From Pyrenophora tritici-repentis (Eukaryota; Ascomycota; Dothideomycetes; Pleosporales; Pleosporaceae): a stretch of 64,000 nucleotides of DNA. Below are positions 10,462 to 20,885 of this stretch, piece after piece. The notes beneath the pieces were generated by a model that worked only from the letters and a program-made list of their open reading frames with translations, had not been told where the DNA came from and did not search any database. Numbering within the stretch: position 1 is the first letter of the stretch; each line of letters begins with the position of its first letter. Both the position numbers and the translations under genes were made by a program. Location: positions 558,001 through 622,000 of the forward strand of contig NC_089392.1 of assembly GCF_003171515.1 (NCBI RefSeq). The letters run 5' to 3'.

Positions 10462-11745
10462 TTCGATTGGTGACTGAGAGAGATCTGGGGTCGGTGTATG
10501 TGATTGCTTCAGCACTGGTGTGCGAGTACGGGGTCTGCTTTGTCCGCGGATTAGCCCTTGAAACGATGAATCATGTATGCGTCTGAACTTAATGAGCTCG
10601 CTTATTGTCTCATTAGGTTGCCACCATTCTGGGGCAGTCTCTGGGTAGAGATAAAAGCATGTTCTGATGCTATGATGTTGTCCACATGCTTGGCATTGTA
10701 CTCCAGCAGTGGTGAAAGAGTCTTGTTCTGAAGATCTCTTAAGCGTGGACTTTGTGCTTCCAGCTTGTACGTTGGTATTGGGGTCTGCCCCAGTTCGGCG
10801 TTGTTTACGAGGACGTCCCCGGTACGTTGTTAGCGGGGTCTGCCCCGGTTTCATTTTTGTCGATGGCGCGGATTTCGAACTATGAGGCGTCCCTGATAGC
10901 TCCTGGTCGTATTCACCGCCAGCAAGAGTTGATCCATATGGTCCATCGTAAGCTGCCATAGCTGCTTTGTGCTTCCCTGATCTAAGGGGATGGTTTATCA
11001 TCATATGCTCTCGGAACCGTTTCATCATCTCCTTCCGGCTCATGCCTACTGCCCCACGACCATTATCCTGAAAATTGGTGGCCCATATGGGTGCAGTTTT
11101 ATTGACGGCTGCCAGGAAGTCTTTTGTTGTTGTGCTAAGCTGGGATAGCTCGGGGACATTGTACGTCTCCGCGTGGGTTGCGGCTTGGTCATACTCAGCC
11201 AGCCACGTGTCCCATTGCGCCGCGCTTCTCATGGGCCGTAGGGCCGCAAGATAGCGCTCGCGTGCTCGGTCTTTCTCAGTCTCGTCATCAACCCCAACGG
11301 TCAGTTGTAGGTTGGCAATCCACTCGCGTAATGTCTTGTCTGGGAGACAGCATGTGCGTAGTAGGTGTGGTGACACGCTTGATTGAATCAAGGTCATGAT
11401 ATGTTGGAAGCTCGATTGCTCCTTTTCGTACCGGTGTCGGTCGCTCTTGTACTGCTCCATCGACATACGATAGTACTCAAGATCTTCTTTGAATGCCTTT
11501 TGCCCGCTGCTAGACAGCTCGCTTAGGCGCTCTGGTTCTCCAATGCCAGCAGCTGCTTGGTAGTTAGCGAATACTGGGATTCTAATGTCTTTTGGCTCCC
11601 GTAGGGGCTGAGTGGTAGATTTTGGGTTAATCTTATCCCAAATATTGTGCGCTACGCAACGCGCTTGTAGTTGCAGCATCCATCCGGTGTAGTCTGACTG
11701 GTCGCGTAAAGTCACGGTCGCGTCGCGGGTGGTAAATGTGGTCAT
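10459..11745 (-). CDS. gag: copia Gag (capsid/nucleocapsid)
   Basis: 428-aa structural protein that would form the virus-like particle and bind element RNA. The start ATG at 11745 lies 35 bp inside the 5' LTR, after the primer-binding site. The N-terminal two thirds is helical and charged in the style of the copia capsid (W at 22, YRMSMEQYKSDRHRYEKE around 92-109). A nucleocapsid-like zinc knuckle sits at 351-363 with spacing CX2CX3HX4C, one residue shorter than the retroviral CX2CX4HX4C, and is preceded by a basic stretch (RGRPRKQRR). It ends at UGA 10459..10461, immediately followed by CUAG, and the same frame continues into protease, so the stop looks like a recoding signal that keeps Gag in excess of Pol. 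Confidence 0.92.
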   Translation of the reverse strand: MTTFTTRDATVTLRDQSDYTGWMLQLQARCVAHNIWDKINPKSTTQPLREPKDIRIPVFANYQAAAGIGEPERLSELSSSGQKAFKEDLEYYRMSMEQYKSDRHRYEKEQSSFQHIMTLIQSSVSPHLLRTCCLPDKTLREWIANLQLTVGVDDETEKDRARERYLAALRPMRSAAQWDTWLAEYDQAATHAETYNVPELSQLSTTTKDFLAAVNKTAPIWATNFQDNGRGAVGMSRKEMMKRFREHMMINHPLRSGKHKAAMAAYDGPYGSTLAGGEYDQELSGTPHSSKSAPSTKMKPGQTPLTTYRGRPRKQRRTGADPNTNVQAGSTKSTLKRSSEQDSFTTAGVQCQACGQHHSIRTCFYLYPETAPEWWQPNETISELIKFRRIHDSSFQGLIRGQSRPRTRTPVLKQSHTPTPDLSQSPIE

Positions 11746-11766
11746 TTTGGTAAGTAGGTAAAGGTA

Positions 11767-11780
11767 GTGAGACTCTTAAT
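11767..11780 (-). promoter_or_regulatory. primer-binding site, candidate half-tRNA-Lys(CUU)
   Basis: The 14 bases directly inside the 5' LTR read, on the plus strand, as a tRNA anticodon arm: 5-bp stem strand TGAGA, loop CTCTTAA with anticodon CTT, then T. This is what copia elements show when the primer is a tRNA 5' half cut in the anticodon loop, not a whole tRNA with CCA end. No TGGT-type site for a full tRNA 3' end is present. Identity as tRNA-Lys(CUU) is from recalled consensus; the tRNA gene itself is not in the window. Confidence 0.6.
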
Positions 11781-11997
11781 TGTCAGATATTCACTCTTAT
11801 CTGGAATACTGATGAAATGGGTAATGATCGTGATGATATTGATTATTGATTGTGTTTTTGGTTCTGTCTACGGTTGTGGGCACACCTGGGGGGTGCCAAG
11901 CCTTCCTGTGATCCGATTGGCTCTCTCAGATGCCGGGTCGCGCTAGTCTAACCCAGCGTCTGTACGCTCTCATCTTCAACAGTGCTATTATCTGACA
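11781..11997 (-). repeat. 5' LTR of the copia element (right copy)
   Basis: 217 bp, same TGTCAG..CTGACA ends as the left copy and no difference seen between them. Read right to left it holds the element's promoter. I could not place a TATA box with confidence. Confidence 0.96.
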
Positions 11998-12002
11998 CAG
12001 CA
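11998..12002. repeat. target-site duplication, right copy (CAGCA)
   Basis: Direct repeat of the five bases at 6681..6685, flanking the intact element. Confidence 0.93.
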
Positions 12003-12498
12003 TGACCTAACAGCCTCGTAGGGAACAAATCCCCCGGGAACAAACCCCCTGGGAGCGATGTCATCAGACGTCATCTCCAACCTTGTGCCTTTGGACCTCT
12101 CATCGATCTCGTATAGTGACATTCCGAGCCTGAGGTTGATGGTTCGTATTAACACGTGACACCAACGTCGCACATAAAGCGGAGACATTACTATTTTTTG
12201 CACACAGCTACGTATCACAATTACCGGACCAATGTACTGGAAAAAGATCAATGCAGGGGAAAACAGCCCTACATACTACATTCGTCATGGTGCGACAGCG
12301 TTGAACCACAGACCTCGTAATCGGGAGTCTTATCGGTAGGATTCGCGATGACACGACGTCTTACTCATCGCTTGGAAGAGAGCATATACGTATACGTACG
12401 CGCTGTTCCTATAAAGGTAGAAAGCTCTGGCCATGATATACAGCATTCGAAAGGCTTCGCTGACCAAATTATTTGGAGAAACGAGGCGCACTTTGATC
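12003..12498. other. intergenic spacer
   Basis: 3' side of the amidohydrolase gene. No supportable gene. Confidence 0.5.
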
Positions 12499-14358
12499 TT
12501 ATGTGGGCCTCTGATATACCATCTTACCGCCCACCCATGTCTCTCTCACAGTGACCTTGCGCAAAGCCTCTACATCCAACAACTCCAGTTCTTCGTCGAC
12601 AACGACCCAATCTGCGTATGTACCCACTTCTATGACACCGGCCTGGTCTTCCAGAAAAGCCCCGTATGCAGGGTTTACCGTGAAACCTTCCAGAGCTTGT
12701 GAGAAAGTAAGTGTCTCTTCTGGGTACCAGCCAGTTTTTCCACCATTGGGATCTAAGCCGGTGTGTGGACTTCGTCGCGTGATGGCTGCGTACATGCCTT
12801 CGAAGATGCTGGCTGGCTCGACTGGGAAGTCGCTGCCGAGCACTGGATGGAGTGGGAGCAAGGACCGCATTCGGTACGCTTCGTGCTTTGTTCGTTCTGG
12901 GCCGAGTCTGCTCTCTGCATATCCCATGTCGGAGGTCGCGTGCGTAGGCTGTATTGATGGTATAATGCCAAGCTCGAACATTCTAACCTGGTCGTCGGGA
13001 TGAATTATCTGTGAATGTTCAATACGGAAGCGGTATTTGGCCTGACACTCGCGTGGTGTGATATCAGGGCATAAACTCTTCAATGCATTCTCGAATGCAT
13101 CAATGGCCAGTCTGTTCGCAAGATCGCCGATGGCGTGAATGTTTACTTGGTAGCCCAGTTGCGCCCAATCGTGAGTCACCTGCGACAGCATAGTTGCGTT
13201 AACAAGTAGGGAGCCAGAGGATAAGGGTTTGTCGCTATATGGTTCGATCATCGCACTACCCCAACTGCCAAGGGCTCCATCTGCGACATGTAAGTATAAA
13301 GTCTCCTTGCTGACCGGTTAACGTACCTCCGAAGAGCTTCACGCTTTTGACCTGAAACTTCCCGTTGGCAGTGGAAATCTTCTCAACTGCCTCTGGGCAG
13401 AAGGTGTTTCTGACGTCACACTCAATCATAGCATTAACTCTGACAGTCCAGTCGTCGTCGCTGGCGAGCTCCTTGTATAGTTTCAAATCTCCTGGAGTGA
13501 CTCCGGCGTCGTGCATGCCTACAATACCATATTTGTTGAGCTCGGTCATGCCAGCTTTGATGAATGCTGTCTTGCGGGCACTGTTCGGCTTGGGATAGAG
13601 CTCCATGACGATATCCATGGCATTGTCGCAGAAGATACCTTTTGCAGGTATCTCGCCTCCAGGAACATCGGGCAGCAATGAAGGAAGAAGACTGAGGACC
13701 TTTTCGGAGACCCAGATGCAATGTACGTCGACGCGGTCGAGCATTACATACAGATCCTTGAAGTCTTTAGAAATTTCCAAGTCTGACTGACTCAGTGTCA
13801 GTAAAGATTGGAAAATGGAAGCGAGAAGCCTGATGATTGGTATGATTCATGAAGCTTGATGGGCATGCATACCGAGGTAGGCCATTTCCCGTTAAAGTGC
13901 GCTTGGTCCCAGCCTACACCCCTCAGCCACTGATCGCTCGTTCCCCTCTCAGGCCGTTTCTTTTTATACTCAACCAATCTTCTCTTTACCTCGTCCATTG
14001 AGTTTGCCCCAAAGATATCAACAGAGTCCAAAGATTCTCCAAACTGTATCAAGTGTCCATGGCCGTCCCAAAAGCCGGGATATACATAACCGGTACGGGC
14101 TTCCCTGACTTCATCGTCTGACGTCTCATCCACGAAGACACTTGAAAATATTCCGTCATTGGCAGTGAAGCAATGGGCGGTGGGAAGCCTCTCTGATAAC
14201 GTCTTCACTGACTTGTAGCAGTGTGTAGTCAGGAACAAGTTCGGAAACAGCTTCCAAGGTACATTATCAGTAAGGACAGCCGGTATCCCCACTTGATAGA
14301 TCAGGGCAGCCAGGAGTACCGGAAGCGATGCCCATACAAACGCAGATATAGAAGGCAT
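12499..14358 (-). CDS. membrane-anchored amidohydrolase (YtcJ-like, amidohydrolase 3)
   Basis: Metal-dependent hydrolase of the YtcJ/amidohydrolase-3 family, acting on amide or related bonds; natural substrates of the fungal members are unknown. Model: exons 14358..13873, 13786..13327, 13280..12499, introns of 86 and 46 nt, 575 aa. An N-terminal hydrophobic helix (about residues 5-30) suggests a signal anchor. Motifs in order: WDGHGH (HxH metal site at the start of the barrel), RVDVHCIW, the splice-spanning DGALGSWGSAM, NIHAIGDLANRLAIDAFE, RIEHSQIIHPDD and GSDFPV, which together supply the family's His/Asp ligands. The second acceptor in exon 2 (CAG|TCAGACTTG) was chosen because only it keeps phase and gives the family-like S-DLEISKD. 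The protein ends normally with YADWVVVDEEL and a short tail. Confidence 0.9.
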
Positions 14359-15098
14359 GATCCCTTCTCAATTCTAGCCGACAATTTTGAAGATTTGGAG
14401 CCACAGACGTTGGTAGAGTGTTCGGAGTAAGGCGGGAGCGATAAGCGACTGCGGAAGGACCAATGACGCACGAACAACTCAGAACCATGTCCAACCCGTT
14501 TCCCCGCCATATCGGAAGTGATTGACAGCCATCTTTTTCGTCGGATGCGCAAGTTTTCACAAGACTCGACCATGTCCTTGCCAAGTAGAGTACGTCGGTT
14601 GTTCTGGCTTGCTTGGCATATCTAGGTCCCACAGGTGGTGAAGACCCACTAGTTTTAGTGCACTACTCTGGGGTATTCACCGGATTTTTACTGTGACGAC
14701 ATTGGCTTCACTCCGCCTCTGTAGGCGACGCACAGGAGACGATTATGGGCATATTGCAAAAGCTAATACGTGCAACATGGCGATGTGAGTTGGCATGCGC
14801 CATGAAGCGGGAAGATGGCGAATCGGAAAGGGCGGTGAACGGGGGTCGCGACCAAAAAACATTCAGGCGTCGACGAACTAGGGTAATGGCCCCTCTTCTG
14901 GTCGCGGCTCTCGCTCAAGTTCCACCTTGGCCCAGATGAGCATTGGACGAAGGGACGTATTAGGATCAGTGGGTGGCTGGGCCGCCTGCATGGTTGAGTG
15001 TGGGGGCCGGAAGTTATCTACCTACACATCAACATAAGCTGTGAGCTGTCCAACTGTCACTTTCCCTGGGCCAAGGGGAACTGCTGTAGGCATACCAG
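14359..15098. other. intergenic region, divergent promoters
   Basis: Lies between the amidohydrolase (minus) and the CorA-like gene (plus), so it holds both promoters. No supportable gene. Confidence 0.5.
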
Positions 15099-17254
15099 AT
15101 GACAGCTGAACTTGATGAACTCCGGAAGAAGTTAGAGTCGCTTCAGCACTCTCACGATGCGCTGCTAAAGAGTTTGTCAGCAACAAACGACACGTTCAAG
15201 CCGTCAGAAACTTCACAAATCCGCCGCGGATCAACACGGCACAGCCGTGATGCCATCTTTGCAGATACTTCGACTCTATCGGATGATAGCAGCGACGATG
15301 AAGATGACTACTTTGTTCAGGGCGAACTACCGTCACATTCATTTGACCATGAACACCTACGCGACCACCTAAGGACGCACAACTGGACCGATCATGGCCG
15401 ACAGGTTCTTGCATCTATAATCTCGGATCCCGCGAAACTTTCCAAGGAGCCTCATCTATTTCATATGGGGCCAGGACCAGCAGAAGACCGATCACATTAC
15501 TCGCATTTCCAGGTCTACAATGTCGGCCCGAACGGGTTACCAGAGCCAGTCGAGGTTACTGCCCCCGAGAACAACATGTCAAAAGCTACGGAGATATGGC
15601 ACAGTCTAAGGGATATTGGCAAGCGGCAGGACGAGGCGGTTGTCGGACGTATCACAATTGCGCGAGAGCCATCTCCTATCTTATTCGGTGCGCTCCATTT
15701 GACCCTTCACGACGCTTTCGACATGGATGAGTTGTTTCAGCATCTTGTCGAGACCGAGGCATCATCTGCACACATGTTCCGAGCCTTCAATTCAAACCCC
15801 AAGCATCAGCGAACTTTCTTCTTCAACTTCGAGTACTATACGATCGTTGGAGATGAATGCAGACCAATGGAATGGCAGCGGGCCGATAAGGTGACAAGCG
15901 AAAAGGATCACCACATTCCGCTGAGTCGATGTAGTGCTGTCATTGCACTCGTCTTGTATGACGATCAACCTCGCCGCATTCGTAACAAGGGAAGAAGGGC
16001 AAAAACACAGTTTGGATGGGTGCACGATGTATGGAGTCCTTGGCAGGTACTTCAACTCGAGTGCTTTCCCGATTGGAAATCTACGCCAGCAGATGGACGA
16101 CCCTACACCTTTGAAGCTGGCCACAAGTATCTCAATGGAGCGGAAGCATTCTTACATGCCCTTTTGACCGAATACCGAGATGCCAGGAAACGGTTCGACG
16201 AAATATACAAGCGTATCACCGACCTGGTCACTCCCCCTTTGGGCTTCTTGTTCAGCGAGGAACTACGAGAGAACCGTCTTTTCGAGGACAAAGATTTCAC
16301 CTGGACGCGTCGCTACTTCTACGCCCACCAAACTCTCGGCAATGTCAACAACAGTATTAAATCGATGATCGACTCATTCGAAGACACATTCACCGATGAC
16401 ATCTGGGAAGGCGAGAGCAAAACCCTCTGGCCGCTATTCGACGAGTCGCCACGTAACGAGCACTGGAAACGGCGGTTGCGGTTACTCAGACTACAATTCG
16501 AGCGACAAATGAAGGAACTTCGCATCATCATCGCCGAGAACAACGAAAGGCGACACGAAATCGAGACGTTACAGGAGCAGTTGTTCTCTGGAACCAGCAT
16601 CCAAGAGTCGCGGAAGTCTGTTGAGTTGGCCGATGTCACAGTGCACCAAGGCTACAACATCAAAGTCTTGACTATTGTCAACCTCTTCTTTATGGTACGT
16701 CAAAACCATTCTAAACTCTCTCATATACGCACTAAACAAACTCATAGCCCCTAACTTTCGTAACCTCCGTCTTCGGCATGACAAACATGCCCGGCGACGG
16801 CTCCCCCTTCTGGCCCTTCGGCATCGTCCTGGCCGCAATCTGTATCCCCTTCTTCAGCATCATCGGCTTCCTCTCGACAAAATACGGCTACTCGATGATG
16901 GCGCAAAAGTCAAAGCAGCTGTGGCGTTGGATGCGGCCGAAGCGCGAACCTAGTGTGCCTGATGATACAGCCCCGAATCCGCTGGTTCGGCCGCATAGGA
17001 GCTTGTCAACGGAGGAGGGGATGCGGTTGAGGTTAAAGGATAGAGATACACCTATGAATGATGCAACTGGTACGGGAAGACGGAGATCGAGTCAGCGACC
17101 TGCGCCTAGTCATCCACATATTCAACGTATGGTGGAGCGCATGGGCGAGGGGAGAGAGAGCGGACTGGCGAGGATGGGCACAGTTGCGGACGATGATGAG
17201 AAGAAATCTATGAGTTTAGGTAGAGACGCCGTTATTGATATCCATGAGTCATGA
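15099..17254 (+). CDS. CorA-like divalent cation transporter family protein
   Basis: 700-aa protein: exon 1 15099..16694, intron 16695..16747 (53 nt), exon 2 16748..17254. The N-terminal 500 residues are cytosolic, starting with a short coiled coil (DELRKKLESLQ) and an acidic linker. Long helices before residue 530 (KRRLRLLRLQFERQMKELR..) correspond to the CorA stalk. Two C-terminal helices follow: NLFFMPLTFVTSVFGM and FWPFGIVLAAICIPFFSIIGFL, joined by a short loop. The loop reads GMTNMP where CorA/Mrs2 transporters have GMN, so the selectivity motif is altered, as in other large fungal CorA-like proteins. Cation transport is therefore inferred from fold, not shown. The intron falls just before the end of helix 1. 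Its stop lies 45 bp from the stop of the convergent acyl-CoA dehydrogenase gene. Confidence 0.85.
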
Positions 17255-17299
17255 TAAAGGAGAATCCAAGAATATATAACTATATAGATATATGCATCA

Positions 17300-18717
17300 T
17301 CACAACACGCCCCAGAATACCTCTGGCTCCAACCCCCACTTCTCACACAACTCCCTATACCTCTCCGTATACCCCTTCGCCCTCTCCCTAAACGCCCCCG
17401 CAGTCTTCATCTGCTCCCTTCCCACTTGATGTCTATGCGCCGAATCCGGTCCGTCCGCCACCCTCACAAACCGCGCGTACGTCCATAGCTCCGGCAACGG
17501 CGTATGCTGCGTAAGCCCTTGTCCGCCATAAATCTGCATGGCCTCATCAATCACCTTGAGCAGCGCATTCGGCACCATAATCTTGCTTTGAGCAATAGCA
17601 TATTTCCCCGCCTTATTCCCCTGCAAATCCATGGTATCAGCCGCGTTCAGCACAACCAACCTCATGGCGTCAATGGTCATGCGCATATCCGCTATCCGCT
17701 CTATATTGCTGTCGAACTCGCCGATGAACTTGCCCCGCGGTTTCTTCCGCGGCTCCATGCAGCGCACGAGGGCGAGTTCGAAGGCGCGTTCCGCCTGGCC
17801 GATCAGCCGCATGCAGTGGTGTATGCGACCGGGGCCGAGACGTCCCTGAGCGATTTCAAAAGCGCGGCCGGGGCCTAGTATGATGTTTTCGCGAGGCACG
17901 CGTACGTTTTCGTAGACGTATTCGCCGTGGCCTTCGGGCGCCCAGTCGTAGCCCATGATCGTCAAGTTGCGGATTTGCGTTAGACCAGGCGTGTTTGCGG
18001 GGACGACGAGCGTGGTGTGTCTGTTCCAGGCGTTGGGGTTGTGGGGGTCGGAACAGCCCATTAGGATGAAGAGTTGCATTTCGGGGTTGTATTGGCAGTT
18101 GCCGTAGAGCTTGCGGCCGTTGATTATAACTTCGGTGTCGGTGATTTCCATCTTTATGCCTACTTGGGTTGCGTCCGAGGAGGCGACGTCGGGCTCGGTC
18201 ATGCTGTATGCGGAGGACATGTCGCCGTTCATGAGGGGGTGTAGCCATTTTTGCTTTTGCTCTGGGGTGCAGTATTTTGCGAGGAGTTCGATGTTGCCAG
18301 TTTCGGGGGCGTGGCAGTTCATCGTCTGGGGATATGTCAGGAGCTGTCCATGGTTGTGGTGTAATGGAAGCTCACCTGTGCCGCCCAGTACACTCTCCCC
18401 ATGATTTCAGCACAGCATGAGTACTCCAGGTTTGTCAGACCTGGACTCTCGACAAAATGCTTGGGCAGAAACAAGTTCCATAGTCCCTGTGCCTTCGCCT
18501 TCTTCCGCAGGTCGTGGATAATGGCGGGCGTATTCCATCGCGTCTTGCCATCTTTCAATTGGGCCTTGTAGATGCGCTCAGCAGGTATACATTCCGTCTC
18601 TACCCAGTCGTAAACCTGTTGGATCTTCTCAATTGCGATTGGGCGAAGCTTGGCCTTTACCCATGGTGGTATGCGCGCGAAAGCTGGACTACTGTCGATA
18701 TCGATGTTTGCAGCCAT
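17300..18717 (-). CDS. acyl-CoA dehydrogenase (ACAD10/11-like)
   Basis: FAD enzyme for the first oxidation of an acyl-CoA (alpha,beta-desaturation). Exon 1 18717..18376, intron 18326..18375 (50 nt), exon 2 18325..17300, 455 aa, close to the family's 400-450. Seen: the N-terminal helical domain (NLFLPKHF, GLTNLEYSCCAEIMGRVYWAAQ), the middle beta-domain signature AYSMTEPDVASSDAT, and the C-terminal FAD/helical domain with QIYGGQGLTQHTPLPELW. The length and the G-R-V motif resemble the ACAD10/11 clade, whose animal members handle 4-hydroxyacyl-CoAs; applying that here is inference. The C-terminus (FWGVL) is not a PTS1, unlike the CoA ligase in the same block. The gene is divergent from the esterase at 19120 with a 402-bp shared promoter. 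Confidence 0.93.
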
Positions 18718-19119
18718 GTCGAGATCGTACCTGCTTACCTACGTAAGTCCTATTCCGCTGCTAAGTCTAAAAATGAAGATATGAAGATCGAAATTGTGTG
18801 CATGATTACAGCAGACATGACTCGTCGCGCCAGTCGATGCCGACGCGTGGTGTCGAGCGTGTAAGCCGAGGCGCGGTTGGAGTTGGCGGGGACGTCGGAG
18901 TTCTTTAAGCGTGGACGACAGTTGCGAGTCGAGCCCTTTACCACATCGTTCCGACCGGCCAGTCGCGATGCGTATTACGCCATACAAGCTGATGCGGGCG
19001 CCCTAGAGGGGCAAAGTACCTCACCTTTGATCGCTTCCAAGGTGGAAGAATTGACTTACTGCTTACACGATTTGAATTCTATAGTCGAAGATGATAGGCA
19101 TAGAAGGATTCGCGAAACC
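18718..19119. promoter_or_regulatory. shared divergent promoter, acyl-CoA dehydrogenase / esterase
   Basis: 402 bp between two divergently starting genes of the catabolic block; rich in CGG/CCG triplets, the half-sites of Zn2Cys6 factors. No specific operator can be assigned. Confidence 0.45.
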
Positions 19120-20211
19120 ATGGCTGGAGGTTTGCACGTGTCCAATCTCATCCGTCATAGCTGTACTGACAGATCGGCTGTATAGTTTGAAGAGGAGTTT
19201 GGCGAGCGCCTGAACTTACAGCCACCATTCAGCCAGATGATAGAGCAATTCACTAAATGGGGCGGCATTGCTGCATCCAGATACACATTCCCAGCGCCTG
19301 ACCCGTCCATCAAGACCGAAGACACTACGACTGCCAGCGGTATGAAGATACGCATATACACCCCTGATGGTTACACAGGGAATAAGCCGGTGTGCATGTA
19401 CTATCATGGTGGCGGCTGGGCCATGGGTGATATCAACGCCGAGGATGCAATTAGCAGGACAATCTCAAAGTTGGGCAATATTGTAGTGGTTTCTGTCGAG
19501 TATGGACTTGCTCCGGAAAACAAACACGCGGATCTGATGAACGAGTGTTACGAAGCTCTGTGCTGGGCATTGGAGAATCCGATCAAGTTAAATGCTGTAG
19601 CAGGAAAGTTCGTCGTATCGGGGAATTCGGCGGGTGGCCAGCTTGCCTTTGCGACGGCGTTGAGGGCTATTGATGAGGGTTTGGGAGACCAGCTTGTTGG
19701 TGTAGTCACGCTTATACCTGCGACTGTTCATCCAGATGGAGTTCCTGATGAGCTTCGGTCCAAGTACACGTCTATGGTTGAGCATGACCAGCACACCGTC
19801 AACTCTGCGAATGCGATGAGAGGCTTCTGGCGTAAGTATAGTGATGGTGTATGGAGCTTGACCATACTGATGATTGTACAGAGGCTTTTGGGGTGCCACC
19901 CACTGATCAATATGGGTCACCCCTTTTGCATCCTAGACTAAAGGAGTTGAAAAAGGTTTACATGGCCGTTTGCAGCCATGATACACTCAGAGACGATGGC
20001 TTGCTCATGAAAATGAAGCTCGATGAAGCTGGGTAAGGATCATAGTTCTCTCAGAAGTTCTGATACTGACTCCTTTAGTTGTGACAACAGAATTGACTTT
20101 TACGAGGGTTATCCGCACTTCTTCTTTGGCTGGCCATCGCCGAAACTTGAACAGCCAACGAAGCAGTTATTTGCAAATATGGGCCAAGGTCTAAAGTTTG
20201 TGCTGTCATAG
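19120..20211 (+). CDS. alpha/beta hydrolase, HSL (GDXG) family esterase/lactonase
   Basis: Serine hydrolase of the hormone-sensitive-lipase group, cutting carboxyl esters or lactones. Model: exons 19120..19137, 19186..19831, 19882..20032, 20079..20211 with introns of 48, 50 and 46 nt, 315 aa, the family's usual length. Signatures: oxyanion motif YYHGGGW, nucleophile elbow GNSAGG (family GDSAGG), acid in SHDTLRDDG and base His in YPHFF. The first coding exon is only 18 nt; it was accepted because the ATG, GTGTCC donor, CTGAC branch-like site and TAG acceptor give correct phase, and no longer start in frame is available. The nearest functional parallel is the GDXG-type monoterpene epsilon-lactone hydrolase of bacteria, which follows a Baeyer-Villiger step; two BVMO genes lie in this block. 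Substrate assignment is inference. Confidence 0.88.
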
Positions 20212-20885
20212 GGCTTTGGGCTTTTTGTTTCTTGGATATGGCTCGGCAGGACTGTGTGGCTTTGGAGTACTGGTATCGAGAAGTCTCTCACCTGAGTTTC
20301 AGGGCCAGAAGAAAGCAACATAGCATAGTCACATAATGGATCCACCAAACAAGCTTGGAGCAGTGTGATATCCGCCAAGCCAGCGTATCTAGAAGGATTC
20401 AACCCCGCTTTATCCTCCGCACACTACGCCATTTCATGATGCCAGCCGCTCTTAGCTGCCTTCGCATTCTGCCGGCTTTAATTTTCCGTCTGAGTGGCAA
20501 GCAGAGCCGTCACACAAAACATATCCAGGTATCGCCGTATTTCGTGCGGTATCAGATAGAGATCAGCTTACTATAGCGGGGCCGGCAGGGGGTACCGCTC
20601 AAGCACGTGACTCCGGATGAACGATGAATCGTAGCAATTGTTAATACTTGGCTATTCATATGCCGACGAGTCATGTCCGGTGTAGAACAACCGACATGTG
20701 TAGCCTGAGACTACGGAGTGACGCGCGACACTACACTAGCGTCATTCCCATTCTGTCATCCAACTCATCTTCGCATAAAGTGATTGATTGGTATATTGTG
20801 ATCTATATATTCCTATCCAACCAAGCCTACATAGTACCTAAACCTTACAACATCAACAAGTGAATTACCAGCAACTATCGCAACA
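20212..20885. other. intergenic region upstream of the zinc ADH
   Basis: No supportable gene. It holds the ADH promoter; an AT-rich stretch (tatatattcct) lies about 80 bp before the start codon. Confidence 0.5.

Larger units (their letters stand above)
6686..11997 (-). mobile_element. complete Ty1/copia LTR retrotransposon, 5,312 bp, minus orientation
   Basis: Full-length element with LTRs at 6686..6902 and 11781..11997 and flanking CAGCA duplications. Transcription runs right to left: LTR, primer-binding site, gag, protease, integrase, reverse transcriptase, RNase H, short purine tract, LTR. The integrase-before-RT order assigns it to Ty1/copia (Pseudoviridae type) rather than Ty3/gypsy. 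The two LTRs read as identical over 217 bp, so insertion is recent. Reading frames are long (428 and 970 codons) but broken twice: an in-frame UGA after gag at 10459..10461, and a -1 offset near 9850..9868 inside the integrase zinc finger. It therefore needs recoding at both sites, or is a very young copy with one or two lesions. No host gene is interrupted; the insertion lies between the membrane-protein gene and the amidohydrolase gene. Confidence 0.96.

Noticed and set aside
10265..10462. 65-aa minus-strand frame between gag and the integrase part
   Set aside because: It is a shadow frame of the protease region; the Gag frame read past UGA carries the real DSGA protease motif.
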